From: Coenobita brevimanus
Lineage: Eukaryota > Arthropoda > Malacostraca > Decapoda > Coenobitidae
Direction: 5' to 3'
Length of the DNA stretch: 64,000 nt
Assembly: GCA_032717465.1 (NCBI GenBank)
Contig: CM064667.1
Span: forward strand, 4,737,783-4,801,782
Positions within the stretch are counted from its first letter, which is position 1. The number at the start of each line of letters is the position of its first letter. Below, in pieces: positions 10,804 to 20,344 of this stretch. The notes beneath the pieces were generated by a model. That model had not been told where the DNA came from, did no database searches, and saw only the letters and a list, made by a program, of their open reading frames with translations. Made by a program: the position numbers and the translations under genes.

Positions 10804-11879
10804 CTCTCCACCCCTAATTCTTCTCCCCGCCTCCCTTCATTCTCCTCAATAATCACAAAGTAATCAGCATACATCAACTCCCAACAGAGTCCGCATTTAA
10901 AGTTATATGAGAGAGCTTCAAGCACCATGACCCCTGACTCACGCCAGGATTCACGAAAAACTCATCACTCAAATTCCATTCACTCTCACGTGGGAGCAAG
11001 CATCGTTGTACATTGCCATAGTTACTCTTTGCAGCCACTCTTGGATCTCAAACTTTCTCATTGCCCACTTCACCATCCCCCAAGGAACTCTGTTAAAGGC
11101 TTTCTCCAATTCAGCAAAAAGTACAGCTCCCTCATCTTTCTGATATATTTTCTTGAAGTTATCGGACGGTGAATATTGCATCAATTGCCCCATTCCCTGG
11201 CATAAACCCAAACTGCATCTCACTAAAATTCACTCTTTCCCTTATCATACCATCCAGGACCCTTTCTATATCCTCATTATGCCTTTATAATTTCCTCTCT
11301 CCAGGGCCTCACCCTTACCCTTATACGCTTTAACAATCACACACTTCAGCCAGTCATCTGTGAGTACACATATAATCGAATGTATCATATCAGTAACTAA
11401 ACCCACTCCCATGTCCCCTGAGGTCTTCAACATTTCAGCAGTAAACCCAGACACACACCCTCCCTCCTCAACTACGTCCTGCAAATTGCTCTGCACACAG
11501 TAGCAGCATTAATCAAGGACCGTGGTTCAAACACTGGATCCACTGACTCCAAACCTTCCTTATTTCAGTCACTTCTATCAGGAACCGGTTATAATCTTCT
11601 CTACTAGCATGTTTAATCCTCACTGCCCACCACTACCTTACCTTTATCATTCTTCACACACGGCTCACCTGTGATATCCATGTTTTCTCTGATAATCTGA
11701 TTTGCCACCTTAAATATCACATTTTTCCTTTTGGCACTGCTGAGGCTATTCAGTAGAAGTCTCTGAAACTCAGATTTTGTCCTGTATACCTCCTTTCTGG
11801 CCCTAAACTTGGCAACCAAGTATTCCCTTCTGTCACCACCCATTTTCCATTCCCTGAAGAGTCTTCTCTGCTCCTTCAC
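10804..11879 (-). pseudogene. LINE-B copy 2: reverse transcriptase core
   Basis: Minus-strand pieces follow the order of copy 1: RRLFREWKMGG...CVKNDKGKVVVGSED (11879-11613), SGFTAEMLKTSGDMGVGLVT and LERGNYKGI (11496-11266), ELEKAFNRVPWGMVKWAMRK (within 11223-10969), then MVLEALS and WELMYADYFVIIEENE (10928-10830). The catalytic box reads YADY (10860-10871) instead of YADD, and FD has become FN in the AFDRVP box, so catalysis is lost even apart from frameshifts. Confidence 0.87.
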
Positions 11880-12039
11880 TGCGGCTTTTACACCCTCATC
11901 CCACCACTATGCAACCTTGTTTTAGCAGACCGTTGTCCATCCACACTGAATCAGTAACTCTAAAGAAACTGTTTTTGAGATCTATGTATTGCTCATTAAT
12001 ACTGTCTACAGCTCCTTGTTCAGCCACCGTTCACTCATC

Positions 12040-12360
12040 TCGCTATAGAAGGCATCCCTTACTGTCTGGGTATCAAACTTCCATATTTCCCTCTTGGGTG
12101 TATAGTTTTTTTTTTTTTTACCACGCTCTCCTTCAGCACCACGTCACATGTCAGTAATTTGTGTTGCTGCACAACACCATTCAGTCTGTATAGCTTTTAC
12201 ACCCTTCACTAACACTAACCTTCTATCAGCCCCCCTCACCAGGAAATAATCAGTCTGGCTACTCTTATCCCAAGCTCATTAATCAGCCTACTCTCTCTCT
12301 CTCTTCCTAAAAAGCATTTTGCACAATCATGTTCAATGCCTCCGCAGACTGTAGTATCCT
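12040..12360 (-). pseudogene. LINE-B copy 2: endonuclease, C-terminal half
   Basis: Minus-strand frames encode ERILQSAEALNMIVQNAF and, after frame breaks, a VVQQHKLLTCDVVLKE block close to copy 1 (VHQHKLLICDMVLKE), followed by KFDTQTVRDAFYSEM. It continues the endonuclease interrupted by the solo LTR. Confidence 0.75.
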
Positions 12361-12366
12361 TTCCTC

Positions 12367-13418
12367 TGTCACGGGGTTTTTATAGATAAATGCTTATATT
12401 ATTTAAATGATAATAATGTTTAACAATATTGAAGAGCAGGGACAATGATTGTCTTGCTAAATCAAGCAATGATTACTTTACGCTGGCTTGCTTCGCATGA
12501 TTCTCTAAGAACGAGAATTTATAAACTTTCTCAACAGTACACAGCAGAGACTAATTACTCAATTGCTGTTTATTAGTACTGTTAGCCTCTGGAGAAAGTT
12601 ACTTCACCCCTGACAATAAATAACTAATACTAATAATAGTATCAGGTTCTTGCTGTTGCTTAACTCCTAGGAGGCACAACGGATTTTAAGCTTAATACAA
12701 CAAGACTGGCCTAAGTACCAGTTATGAATGGCAAACGTTTATGCAAGCTAGGAGCTATAAGAGAAATAAGCTTAATTGCGGAGAAATGAAACAAGAGTTT
12801 ACATTACATTGAGCTCAAGAAAAAGAACTGTTAAATTTATTGATTACAAAAATAAATTTAACGTTACATTTCAAAATGAATTCAAATAAATAGATCGTAC
12901 TCACTCACTCACTCACTCAAAAGCTAAATTCTTACACCTAGAAAAGAACACAACATGCAGCGCAGCCGGCCAGCATGTAAGGAAACAGCTTACCTAACTA
13001 AACTCTTAAACCTAGGAAAATACAAAAAGGAAATACTGGTCAATGAATGTGATGTATCATCCAAAGAGGGGTGGGAGCTTGGAGAACTGTAAAGTGGAGT
13101 TTGGGTACTAGCTGACCTCTCACACTGCTGGAGCACAGGACCTCTCTCCGTCACAGCAAACACTTGACTGAGTAAGTTGTGGGAAAGAAAAGAGGAGCAC
13201 TAGGCCGCATTTTTTAACGGTCGAGTGAGCGAAACGCTCCCAAAACAAATCGCTCAGCGGAAGCGCTAATGTCTCAAACAAAGACGATCACGTATGACAA
13301 TGAAAAATTGATTTGACAAAGCTTCCGTCCGAATGAGCAGTTAACTGAACGATAAACTGGGATTCCACTTGAGTTCGCGCTTTTCACAAAAGCCAATGTC
13401 ACTAGCCGACTCGTGACA
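12367..13418. mobile_element. Solo LTR inserted in LINE-B copy 2
   Basis: The 1,052-bp segment begins TGTCACGGGG and ends CTCGTGACA, giving TG...CA termini within the inverted heptamers TGTCACG/CGTGACA. It is flanked by the perfect 5-bp duplication TCCTC (12362-12366 and 13419-13423). Removing it with one TCCTC rejoins the LINE endonuclease frame on the minus strand (GIRNVEE then ERILQ). It has no coding frame, several AATAAA signals on both strands, and a (CACT)n run at 12900-12918. A 5-bp duplication fits Ty3/gypsy or BEL/Pao. The internal part has presumably been lost by LTR-LTR recombination. Confidence 0.88.
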
Positions 13419-13423
13419 TCCTC

Positions 13424-13950
13424 TTCCACATTTCTAATACCAAATGCGTATTCCCTGTACAGCCCTTCATATCTGTGAGCTGTGGCGCACACATGACCAT
13501 TTGAATCCCCAGCCAAAATGACAGTCTTATCATCCCCCATATCACACACCTCACATATCAAATCATCCAAAAATTTGTCATTTTCTTTATCACCCAAGCT
13601 AACCTATTGGGCACACGCCAAAACAAATGTTACCAGATGTTTTTCAACAATATTTTCCATTGTATTATCCTTTCATTTTACTCTCACTACATCCATAACA
13701 CATTCCACCCATTTCTCTTCGACCAGCACGCGCACACCACCATGTCCGTTCACATTTCCCCTCTAAAATAACATATCTACAATCATTCCCAACAATCATC
13801 CTAGCTGACTTTCCCCTGAACCTAACTTCCTGTAAGCAGCAGACATTACTGTACCTGCCTCCTGGTCAAAGTCTCCACCACTTCCACCTTAACTCTTCAA
13901 GTTATCTACATTCCAAGTTGCCACTCTGAACCCTTTGGGTGATTTGGATT
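13424..13950 (-). pseudogene. LINE-B copy 2: endonuclease, N-terminal half
   Basis: The first block VATWNVDNLK corresponds to the N-terminal beta strand with the catalytic Asn of exonuclease-endonuclease-phosphatase enzymes. It is followed by GGVRVLVEEKWVECVMDVVR and, in an open stretch (13597-13424), DKFLDDLICEVCDMGDDKTV and ILAGDSNGHVCATAHRYEG. In copy 1 the corresponding box is ILGGDLNGHVG, so the usual D-x-N is intact here. Stops upstream separate the two parts. Confidence 0.8.
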
Positions 13951-13957
13951 CCTCAGG

Positions 13958-13960
<3 letters not shown>

Positions 13961-13991
<31 letters not shown>

Positions 13992-14444
13992 TCATGATCG
14001 GCAAGTAAAGGAGGAATGGGCCACAGGCCCCGCCCACCCATACAACTCCTGGTCCACGGAGGGGTCAAGTACCCATACGAGTAGCCCATCAGCCGTGACC
14101 AGTGGCTATGGCAGTGGCTTTAGGGCATCCTGCCAGGACAGCTATAGGGGCACCTTGGCACTGTAATTGCTTTGCCATTATACACCCAATGATAGGGCAG
14201 CATCATGAGGTACTACTGCTAGGTTCGGGCTCCTCTCTAGTGGGTAGAAGCCTCAGCTTGGGAACCATAATGCCCTTTACCCTCTGGCAAAGATCTGAGC
14301 CCCATCCCGTCCCAGGCCACAAACTGCACCGACAGAGCCTGTACCACGCCTCCCATCAAGTCATCCATTAGGTTAATTAGGTTACGGGGGCAAAGTTTTA
14401 CGGTCGCATGTCCTTGCTGGTGTCAACCCCTGTGGTACAGTAGA

Positions 14445-14450
<6 letters not shown>
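13961..14450. other. Poly-T run and possible LINE-B 5' leader
   Basis: A 29-base T run (13962-13990) is followed by about 410 bp of non-repetitive sequence reaching a GCATGTCCTTGCTGG segment. It lies directly upstream of LINE-B copy 2 on the minus strand, so it may be its 5' UTR. I see no second copy in the window to test that, and no gene. Confidence 0.35.

Positions 14451-14478
<28 letters not shown>
14451..14478. repeat. (GT)n microsatellite
   Basis: About 13 GT dinucleotides followed by ATGTGTGG. Confidence 0.95.
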
Positions 14479-14484
<6 letters not shown>

Positions 14485-14584
14485 GTGTGTCAGGTGTTTG
14501 TACTGTAGTACATTGGACAGAGAAAAGTGTTCGCCTGACTGATGTTTTCCTCCACAGAAACCGATGGCAAATGCAGAGTATCAG

Positions 14585-14865
14585 GCCGGCAGTCTTAGAA
14601 GAACGACAACCAAAGGCAACAAGATAGCAACCCCAGAAGACACGGCAACCCAGGACAGCTAAATGGCAATAGATGACAACGGGACAACCATAGGCGACGA
14701 GATGGCATTTTGGGATGACGAGATGGCAACAAAAGAAGATATGACAACCTAGGATGACAAATGGCAACCTTGGACGGCGAGATGACAATAGAAGACAACT
14801 CAAGAGGACAAGATGGCAACCCTGGAGAGCAAGAATGGCAACCAAGAGAAACCATCAGCGTCTGG
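14585..14865. repeat. Degenerate (GATGGCAAC)-type minisatellite
   Basis: Recurring GACGAGATGGCAAC, GATGACAA and ATGGCAACC blocks at irregular 20-27 bp spacing. The open minus-strand frames here (repeated CHLV and GCH residues) follow from the repeat. Confidence 0.7.
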
Positions 14866-14877
14866 GTCAAAAGTGGG

Positions 14878-15040
14878 TAGGAGGCTTAGGAGCACCTTTC
14901 CCTTAGCGATTTATTTTCCTGTACACCCAAGCTTTCTCTCGCATGTTGTTTGTACTTTTAATATCCTTCGTTTGCATCAGTAACAAGTGAAATGTGTACA
15001 CTAAATCACTAAGGAAGAGTTGTTAAGAAGCCTCCAAAAG
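14878..15040. mobile_element. MITE-1 copy c
   Basis: The left arm reads TAGGAGGCTTAGGAGCACCT then TTCCCTTAGCGATTTATTTT; the right arm is its near complement (AAATCACTAAGGAAGAGTTG then TTAAGAAGCCTCC), followed by AAAAGCACATAGAATATTAC, which matches the TATTCT/TGTG outer ends seen at 50.9 kb. The core of about 80 bp is AT-rich. Confidence 0.72.
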
Positions 15041-15063
15041 CACATAGAATATTACCCTGTATT

Positions 15064-15534
15064 TTGTATTTGAGGGGAAGAGCAGGGGAAGTCGTTGAGG
15101 CATTCAGTAGGAGGTGGGTGGATGTGGCGTGTTTGCAGGAAGTCCGGTACAGGGGTGGATCAGCCAGAAAGATTGTTGGGAAGGACTGTTGCTATAAGTT
15201 GTTTTGGCAGGGGGGGACAAACGGATATGGAGGAGTTGCTGTGATGGTTGCGGAGAAATGGGTGGAATATGTTATGAATGTTTTGAGAGTAAGCGATAGG
15301 ATATTGGTAGTGAAAATTCTGTTGGGAAGAAAGATAGCTGTGATTATATCGGCATATGCTCCACAGGCAGGATTGGATGAATCAGAGAAAGATAGATTTT
15401 GGGATGATTTAATACGTGTAGTGGGTGGTATGCAGGATGATGAGATAGTGATTTTGGGAGGGGACTTAAATGGTCATGTAGGTGAAGCAGCACAAGGTTA
15501 TGAAGGAGTGCATGGGGATGTGCGTATGGTCTAA
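15064..15534 (+). pseudogene. LINE-B copy 1: endonuclease, first frame
   Basis: An EEP-type (AP endonuclease-like) domain that would nick target DNA to prime reverse transcription. Visible blocks are VDVACLQEVRYRGG (with the catalytic Glu), NGYGGVAVMVAEKW, VIISAYAPQAGLDESEKDRF and VILGGDLNGHVGEAA (D-x-N box). The frame ends at a stop after HGDVRMV. A one-base deletion near 15514-15518 shifts the reading into the next frame, where CAYGLRNAEGERILEF continues the domain. The N-terminal catalytic Asn strand is missing. Confidence 0.88.
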
Positions 15535-17618
15535 GGAATGCAGAAGGGGAAAGGATACTCGAGTTTGGGGAGGCAACGGACATGATTGTGTGCAACACAT
15601 ATTTTAGGAAAAGAGACAGTAGGTTAATTACGTATGAGTCTGGGGGAAATAGCAGTCAGATAGATTATTTTCTGGTTAGGAGGGCCGATAGGAGGTTAGT
15701 GAGGGATGTTAAAGTTATAGGAAGTGAGGAGTGTGTGCATCAGCACAAACTATTGATTTGTGATATGGTGCTTAAAGAACAAGTGATGAAAAAGAGGACT
15801 TATGTACCTAGGAGGAAAATATGGAAGCTGAAAAACCAAGTAGTAAGGGATGCCTTCTATAGCGTGTTGAGGAGAGTGGTGGCTGAACAGGGAGCTGTAG
15901 ACAGAGGCGTTAATGAACAGTACAGAGCCCTCAAGAACAATTTCTTGAGAGTTACTGATGTAACATGCGGCTGGACAAGAGGACCACCAAGACATAAAGT
16001 AACTTGGTGGTGGGATGAGGGTGTAGAAGCTGCAGTTAAGGAGAAAAGAAGGCTTTTCCGGGAATGGAAGAAGGGTGGTAGCAAAGAGGAATATTTGGCT
16101 GCCAAGCGTAGGGCTAGGAGAGAGGTATACAGGGCAAAGTCTGAGTCACAGAGACAATTACTAGATAACCTAAATCATGGGGAAAGGAAAAATATATTTA
16201 GGGTGGCAGGTCAGGTGAAGAGGGATAATCGGGATATCATAGGTGAGCAGTGTGTGAAGAATGATGAAGGAAGGGTAGTGGTGAACAGTGAGGATATTAA
16301 AAATGCATGGAGAGAGCATTATAACCGGTTGTTGAATGAGGAGTTTGACTGGGACAGGGAAGGTTTGGAGCCAGCAGATCCAGTGTCTGGCCCTTGGCCT
16401 TTGATTGATACTGCTACTGTGAGTGAGGCAATAGGCAGGATGAGGGTGGGGAAGGCAGCAGGTGTGTCTGGGTTGACTGCCGAAATGTTGAAGGCCTCAG
16501 GCGATATAGGGGTGAGTTTAGTCACTGACCTGATAAACAGGATTATTTATGAGTGTGTTGTCCCAGATGATTGGCTGAAGAGTGTAATTGTAAATGTGTA
16601 TAAAGGGAAGGGTGATGCCCTGGAAAGAGGAAATTATAGAGGTATGAAGCTTTTAGATCAGATAATGAAGGTAATGGAGAGAGTTTTAGAAGGTATGATT
16701 AGAGAAAGAGTGAATATTGATGAGATGCAGTTTGGGTTTATGCCAGGTAGGGGGACCACTGATGCCATATTCATTGTTCAACAGCTTCAGGAAAAATATA
16801 TTGGTAGGAGAAGGGATCTTTATTTTGTTTTTGTTGATTTGGAAAAGGCCTTTGACAGAGTCCCTAGAGAGGTGGTGAAGTGGGCAATGAGAAAGCTTGG
16901 CTTGGAGGAGTGGCTGGTTAGGGTGGTTATGGCCATGTATGTGGGTGCTCACACCCAGGTGAGAGTGAATGGAGATTTGAGTGATGAGTTTTCCGTGAAT
17001 GTTGGTGTGCATCAGGGGTCAGTCTTGAGTCCCATGTTGTTTATCATGGTACTTGAAGCCCTTTCACGTGACTTTAGAAATGGACTCCCGTGGGAGTTGT
17101 TGTATGCTGATGATTTGGTGTTGATTGCAGAGAATGAAAGGGAGGCGGAGGAAAGGTTTAGGAAGTGGAGAGATGGTATGGGAAAAAAGGGTTTAAGGGT
17201 AAATGCAGATAAAACAAAAGTGATGATATCTGGGGTTGGTGGCGGTACTGTCAAAGACGAGGGAGAGTGGCCATGTGCAATTTGCCACAAGGGCGTGGGA
17301 AGTAATTCCATCTTGTGCAGTGTGTGTGATAAATGGGTGCATAAGAGATGTAGTGGTATCAGAGGTAGACTGCGAGATAATGCTGTTTTTATGTGTACGG
17401 CGTGCCGGGGTGAGCAGGTGGAGATCGTCAGACGTGAAAGGATTGAACTTGCTGGTGAATCTCTTGAGTGCGTGGAAGAGTTTTGTTATTTGGGAGACAT
17501 GTTGTGTGCTGGAGGCGGGGCTGGAGCTAGCTCTGTGGCTAGGGTGAGAAGTGGTTGGAAGAAGTTCAGGGAGCTCTTGCCTCTCCTGGACATTGAGAGG
17601 GCTCTCCTTACGTGCTAA
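15519..17618 (+). pseudogene. LINE-B copy 1: endonuclease end, reverse transcriptase, zinc finger
   Basis: The frame begins with the endonuclease C-terminus (SSQIDYFLVRRADRRLV, VHQHKLLICDM). Numbering from the Met at 15582, the RT domain follows with GKAAGVSGLTAEMLKASG, LERGNYRGMKLLDQ, MQFGFMPGRGTTDAIF, FVDLEKAFDRVPREVV (catalytic Asp ~residue 425), VNVGVHQGSVLSPMLF and LLYADDLVLIAENE (YADD at residues 508-511). A PHD-like finger occupies residues ~565-611 and then ECVEEFCYLGDMLCAG. The catalytic residues are intact. The frame stops at 17616 because of a one-base insertion near 17593; the C-terminal region continues in another frame. Confidence 0.92.
17274..17415 (+). other. PHD-like C4HC3-type zinc finger inside LINE-B RT
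   Basis: The translation shows C-x2-C (CAIC), then C-x2-C (CSVC), then H-x2-C (HKRC) with the preceding W (KWVHKRC), and a final C-x2-C (CTAC). This is the ligand order of a PHD/RING-like treble-clef finger with the conserved W two residues before the H. It lies between the RT palm/thumb and the C-terminal region. A degraded version occupies the same place in copy 2 (near 10290). PHD fingers often bind histone tails; a chromatin-targeting role is inference only. Confidence 0.75.
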
Positions 17619-18048
17619 GGGGTCTTTGTATGCAGCATGTGTTAGGAGTCTAATGCTGTATGGCAGTGAGACCTGGGCAGTGAAGGAGGAAGACATTCGC
17701 CGGCTCAGACGTACAGAAATGACAATGATTAGGTGGATGTGCAGTGCGTCCCTGCGTCCAAGGCCTGGAGGGGCTGGGTTTACAATGGAAGAGTTGAGAG
17801 GTAGGATGGGACTGGAGTGTATTGGTGTTGTGATGAGGAGAGGTAGATTGAGGTGGTTTGGACATGTGGAGAGGATGGGGGATGATAATTGGGTGAGGAA
17901 GGTGAGAAGTGTTAATATTGGGGGTGGGGTTATGAGGGGTAGACCGAGAAAGACATGGGACGAGGTCATTAAGTGTGACCTTAGGGTTAAGGGACTGAAC
18001 AGGGAGGCTGCAATGGAACGTGCAGCATGGAGAGCCGCCATTAGGTGA
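17551..18048 (+). pseudogene. LINE-B copy 1: C-terminal region
   Basis: After the +1 shift near 17593 the frame reads LRGLSLRAKGSLYAACVRSL, then LYGSETWAVKEEDIRRL, MTMIRWMCSASLRPRPGG, LRWFGHVERMGDDNWV and RGRPRKTWDEVIKCDLRV, ending AWRAAIR and stop. The YGSETW and WFGHVERM boxes are common to RTE-type and related LINE ORF2 C-termini; their biochemical role is unclear. Copies 2 and 3 preserve the same blocks, which supports the natural stop. Confidence 0.9.
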
Positions 18049-18204
18049 CCAAGGCCGACACATGCAAGCATGTTGGAGCCTTTAAAAACGAAACGAAACG
18101 AAACGAAACGAGGTGGTGTAGTAGGGATGATGATAATACTGTAGTTATGGCGGCACTTGTAACTGTTAATCTGGAAGGATATTCACACCTTAGGCACCTT
18201 TCAC

Positions 18205-18750
18205 GTTCCTGTGTTTCCCAGGCCATAGAGACACTGATGCTAGGGAGAGATGGGAGACAGAATCAGAGCCGGCTGAGAGACTTTAATGTACTATGGGTCA
18301 CAAAAGTATCGGGGCACAGAGGGTCCGATGCCTACCGAAAACATTCCAGCAACTTCTGATGTTTACCAACGTCTCATTGCGTATGAACAATGTCTCTTTA
18401 TATAAACATAACATTTGCTATATGTTTGCAAGAGGATATTGCTAGTTGGCAATATACGACACCTCCTGACAACAGGGCTACCAATATATGGTAGGTCGGA
18501 CACCAATATTTCAGTGACCTTCGTTCTGTGCTCCCTAACGTTTCACACATATTGTTCACTGATACTTTTGTGACCCGTAGTACCTGTATTTTCCCAGGCA
18601 ATAGAGAGGCTGATTCTAGGGGGAGAGGAGAGACAGAATCGGAGCCAGCCGAGGGACCTTCATGTACCTGTATTTCCTCAGGTGATAGAGACTGATGCTA
18701 GGGAGTGGGGAGAGAGAGAATCAGAGCCAGCTGAGAGAGACCAGAGACGA
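18205..18750. repeat. ~85-95 bp tandem repeat (3 copies) split by a MITE
   Basis: Three copies share CCCAGGCAATAGAGA, TGATGCTAGGGAG and CAGAATCAGAGCC blocks, at about 18209-18288, 18583-18667 and 18668-18745. The Tc1/mariner-type MITE sits between the first and second copies; the boundary of copies two and three (CTTCATGTACCTGTATTTCC) shows the uninterrupted junction. Confidence 0.75.
18291..18580. mobile_element. Tc1/mariner-type MITE with TA target duplication
   Basis: The ends are CTATGGGTCACAAAAGTATC and, inverted, CTACGGGTCACAAAAGTATC, i.e. 19 of 20 identical. TA dinucleotides flank both sides (18289-18290, 18581-18582). The 290-bp element has no transposase frame. The GTCACAAAAGTAT end resembles known Tc1-like termini. 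The paralogous repeat junction at about 18663-18675 reads as the empty site. Confidence 0.9.
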
Positions 18751-18819
18751 GGTGGGAGCGCCAGAAAGGATAGGTTACAGGTTGTGTTTTTTTCCTTTAG
18801 GGTGTGATTAAAAGTGTGA

Positions 18820-19287
18820 AGTAAAAAGGTCGCTGCATGACAGTATTGTGACACCAACTCTGACGTAAGGAAATGAAGCTTAGACCTTGTTGGAGGGACA
18901 CAATTCAGAGTGAGAGCAGTGGAAATGAGTTATGAGAGGAGTATGTGGAGTCACATGGAGTGACAGGCTGACAAATGAAGAAGAGAAGGAGAGGTGTGGT
19001 GTTGATGTGGATGTGATAGGAAGCGTTAGGAGAAACACACTGAGGTGCTTTAGCCATAGGGAGAGGATGGAGAGCGAGAGATGGACGAGGTGAGTGTATG
19101 TGAGTGAGGTGGAGGGGAGAGAGGGAGGAGGAGGTCAAGGATGAGATGGAGGGATGGAGTGGAAAGGTATATGGGAAAGGGGGGTGTGAGCTGAGAGCAG
19201 GGCAGTGAAATGGTGGGGTACAGGGCGACATGGATGCCATTTGTTTGTGGTCACCCCTTACGGGATTAAGGCTTCTGGCAAAAGAAA
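18820..19287 (+). pseudogene. LINE-E: C-terminal ORF2 fragment and 3' end
   Basis: With several frame breaks the plus strand reads VRAVEMSYERSMW, DRLTNEEEKERCG-like residues followed by VDVDVIGSVRRNTLRCF, YVSEVEG and a Gly/Arg-rich tail, i.e. the RWFGH/VERM-type C-terminus of an RTE-like LINE. It is followed by the GACAGGGCGACATGGA, TTTGTGGTCACCCCTTACGG and GGATTAAGGCTTCTGGCAAA blocks. This copy links the coding part to the 3' block that recurs all over the window. Confidence 0.8.
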
Positions 19288-20344
19288 GAAATGTGTGATT
19301 TGTGTGTGTGTGGTTCTACAGTGAACAGGGTAGAGAGGAATAGGAGAGCAAGCCAGCTGGAGATGGAGATAAATTATTGCACTAAATTTACTGATATACT
19401 TTTATAATACCTGCACTCTTTTGACATACTTTTTTTGCGCTATACTGTACAAATATACTTTTAGGTAACACTGCCTCCTGCCAGGGTAACTTGACATGCT
19501 GCCGTCATAGCTGCTAATGCACTTTGTAAATATCCATGGCAAATATCAACACTTGTAGGAAGAAAGATAATAAAAGAACAAGCTGTATAGCAAGTTGATT
19601 CCACCTTTCATGTTATGGATTGGGCTGGGTAAAAAAGTCTACGGATATAAAACCCATATTTCAACGTAGAATTTCTCACATCCAGTGGAGTATGGCATAA
19701 ACTCCTTGGGTGTAAAACCTAAATTCAACTTAGAATATTCACTTATACTTTATCAATGGACACCTACCTTTAATTAATAATGGTTATAGTAATTTGTAAG
19801 CATGAGTCCCTGGTTCCAATTACTGCCATGTTAAGTGACTAGCCCTAATAGCCTCATCTTGGCTGGACTTTATAATCGTCCACAGTGCTAGTTTCACGTA
19901 GTACCTGCAGTGTTTCGTGCTACTGCCAGGTTATATAATACAGCTTAGGGGAGATAACCTGGCCATGCCCCTGTACACTAGTCCTCCTGTAGGTCATATT
20001 TTATCTCCTAGACATTTATCTCATAGTTACTTTTATCTCATAGTTACTTTTATCTCAGTCTCTCAGGTTGATGCTTTATATAACAATACCACTTCATACC
20101 AGCACTATTTATACCAGGCTTTATACCAGTACTGTCAAGTTATGCACACTCTTTAGTAGTTTCTTATATTTTTATCAAAGCTCTTATCCAACCCTGTTCA
20201 GTTGCCAGTGTATACAACAAGTCCTCATCACTTAGGTCTATAGTGGATTATAAATATTAAAAGTTCCAGTGCTACTTAGGGAACAGATTGGCCACCTTCC
20301 TCCCAGTTTGGTGTGTTTTCTGTCAGGTTTTCAGAACACATCCA
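19288..20344. other. Unassigned AT-rich sequence
   Basis: About 1 kb without a recognisable gene. Short internal echoes (AAACCCATATTTCAACGTAG and AAACCTAAATTCAACTTAG near 19650 and 19720; CTCATAGTTACTTTTATCTC twice near 20030) point to small tandem duplications. Confidence 0.5.

Larger units (their letters stand above)
9520..13960 (-). mobile_element. LINE-B copy 2: near full-length but decayed RTE/CFDP2-like LINE
   Basis: On the minus strand, blocks collinear with LINE-B copy 1 run from VATWNVDNLK (near 13925), the start of an apurinic endonuclease with its catalytic Asn region, through the endonuclease (13597-13430 and 12366-12100), linker (EQRRLFREWKMGG near 11870), RT and zinc finger to the C-terminus near 9570. 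The 3' end is GGTGCCTTTATAAAC followed by an A-rich tail. It is broken by many stops, by a solo LTR at 12367-13418 and by a 23-bp minisatellite at 10376-10803. A poly-A run on the minus strand (13962-13990) marks its 5' side. Confidence 0.85.
15062..18112 (+). mobile_element. LINE-B copy 1: RTE/CFDP2-like LINE, 5'-truncated
   Basis: A single collinear element: endonuclease (15064-15750), linker, RT (about 16300-17240), PHD-like finger (17274-17415), C-terminal region and stop (18046-18048), and a short 3' end GTTGGAGCCTTTAAAAACG running into (AAACG)n at 18083-18110. The first visible codons (LRGRAGEVVEAFSRRWVDVACLQE) lack the preceding catalytic Asn strand, so the copy is 5'-truncated near 15062. 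Two single-base frameshifts separate three otherwise open frames. The light damage suggests recent activity. Two more copies end with the same GTTGGAGCCTTTATAAACG block (36.6 and 38.8 kb). Confidence 0.92.
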
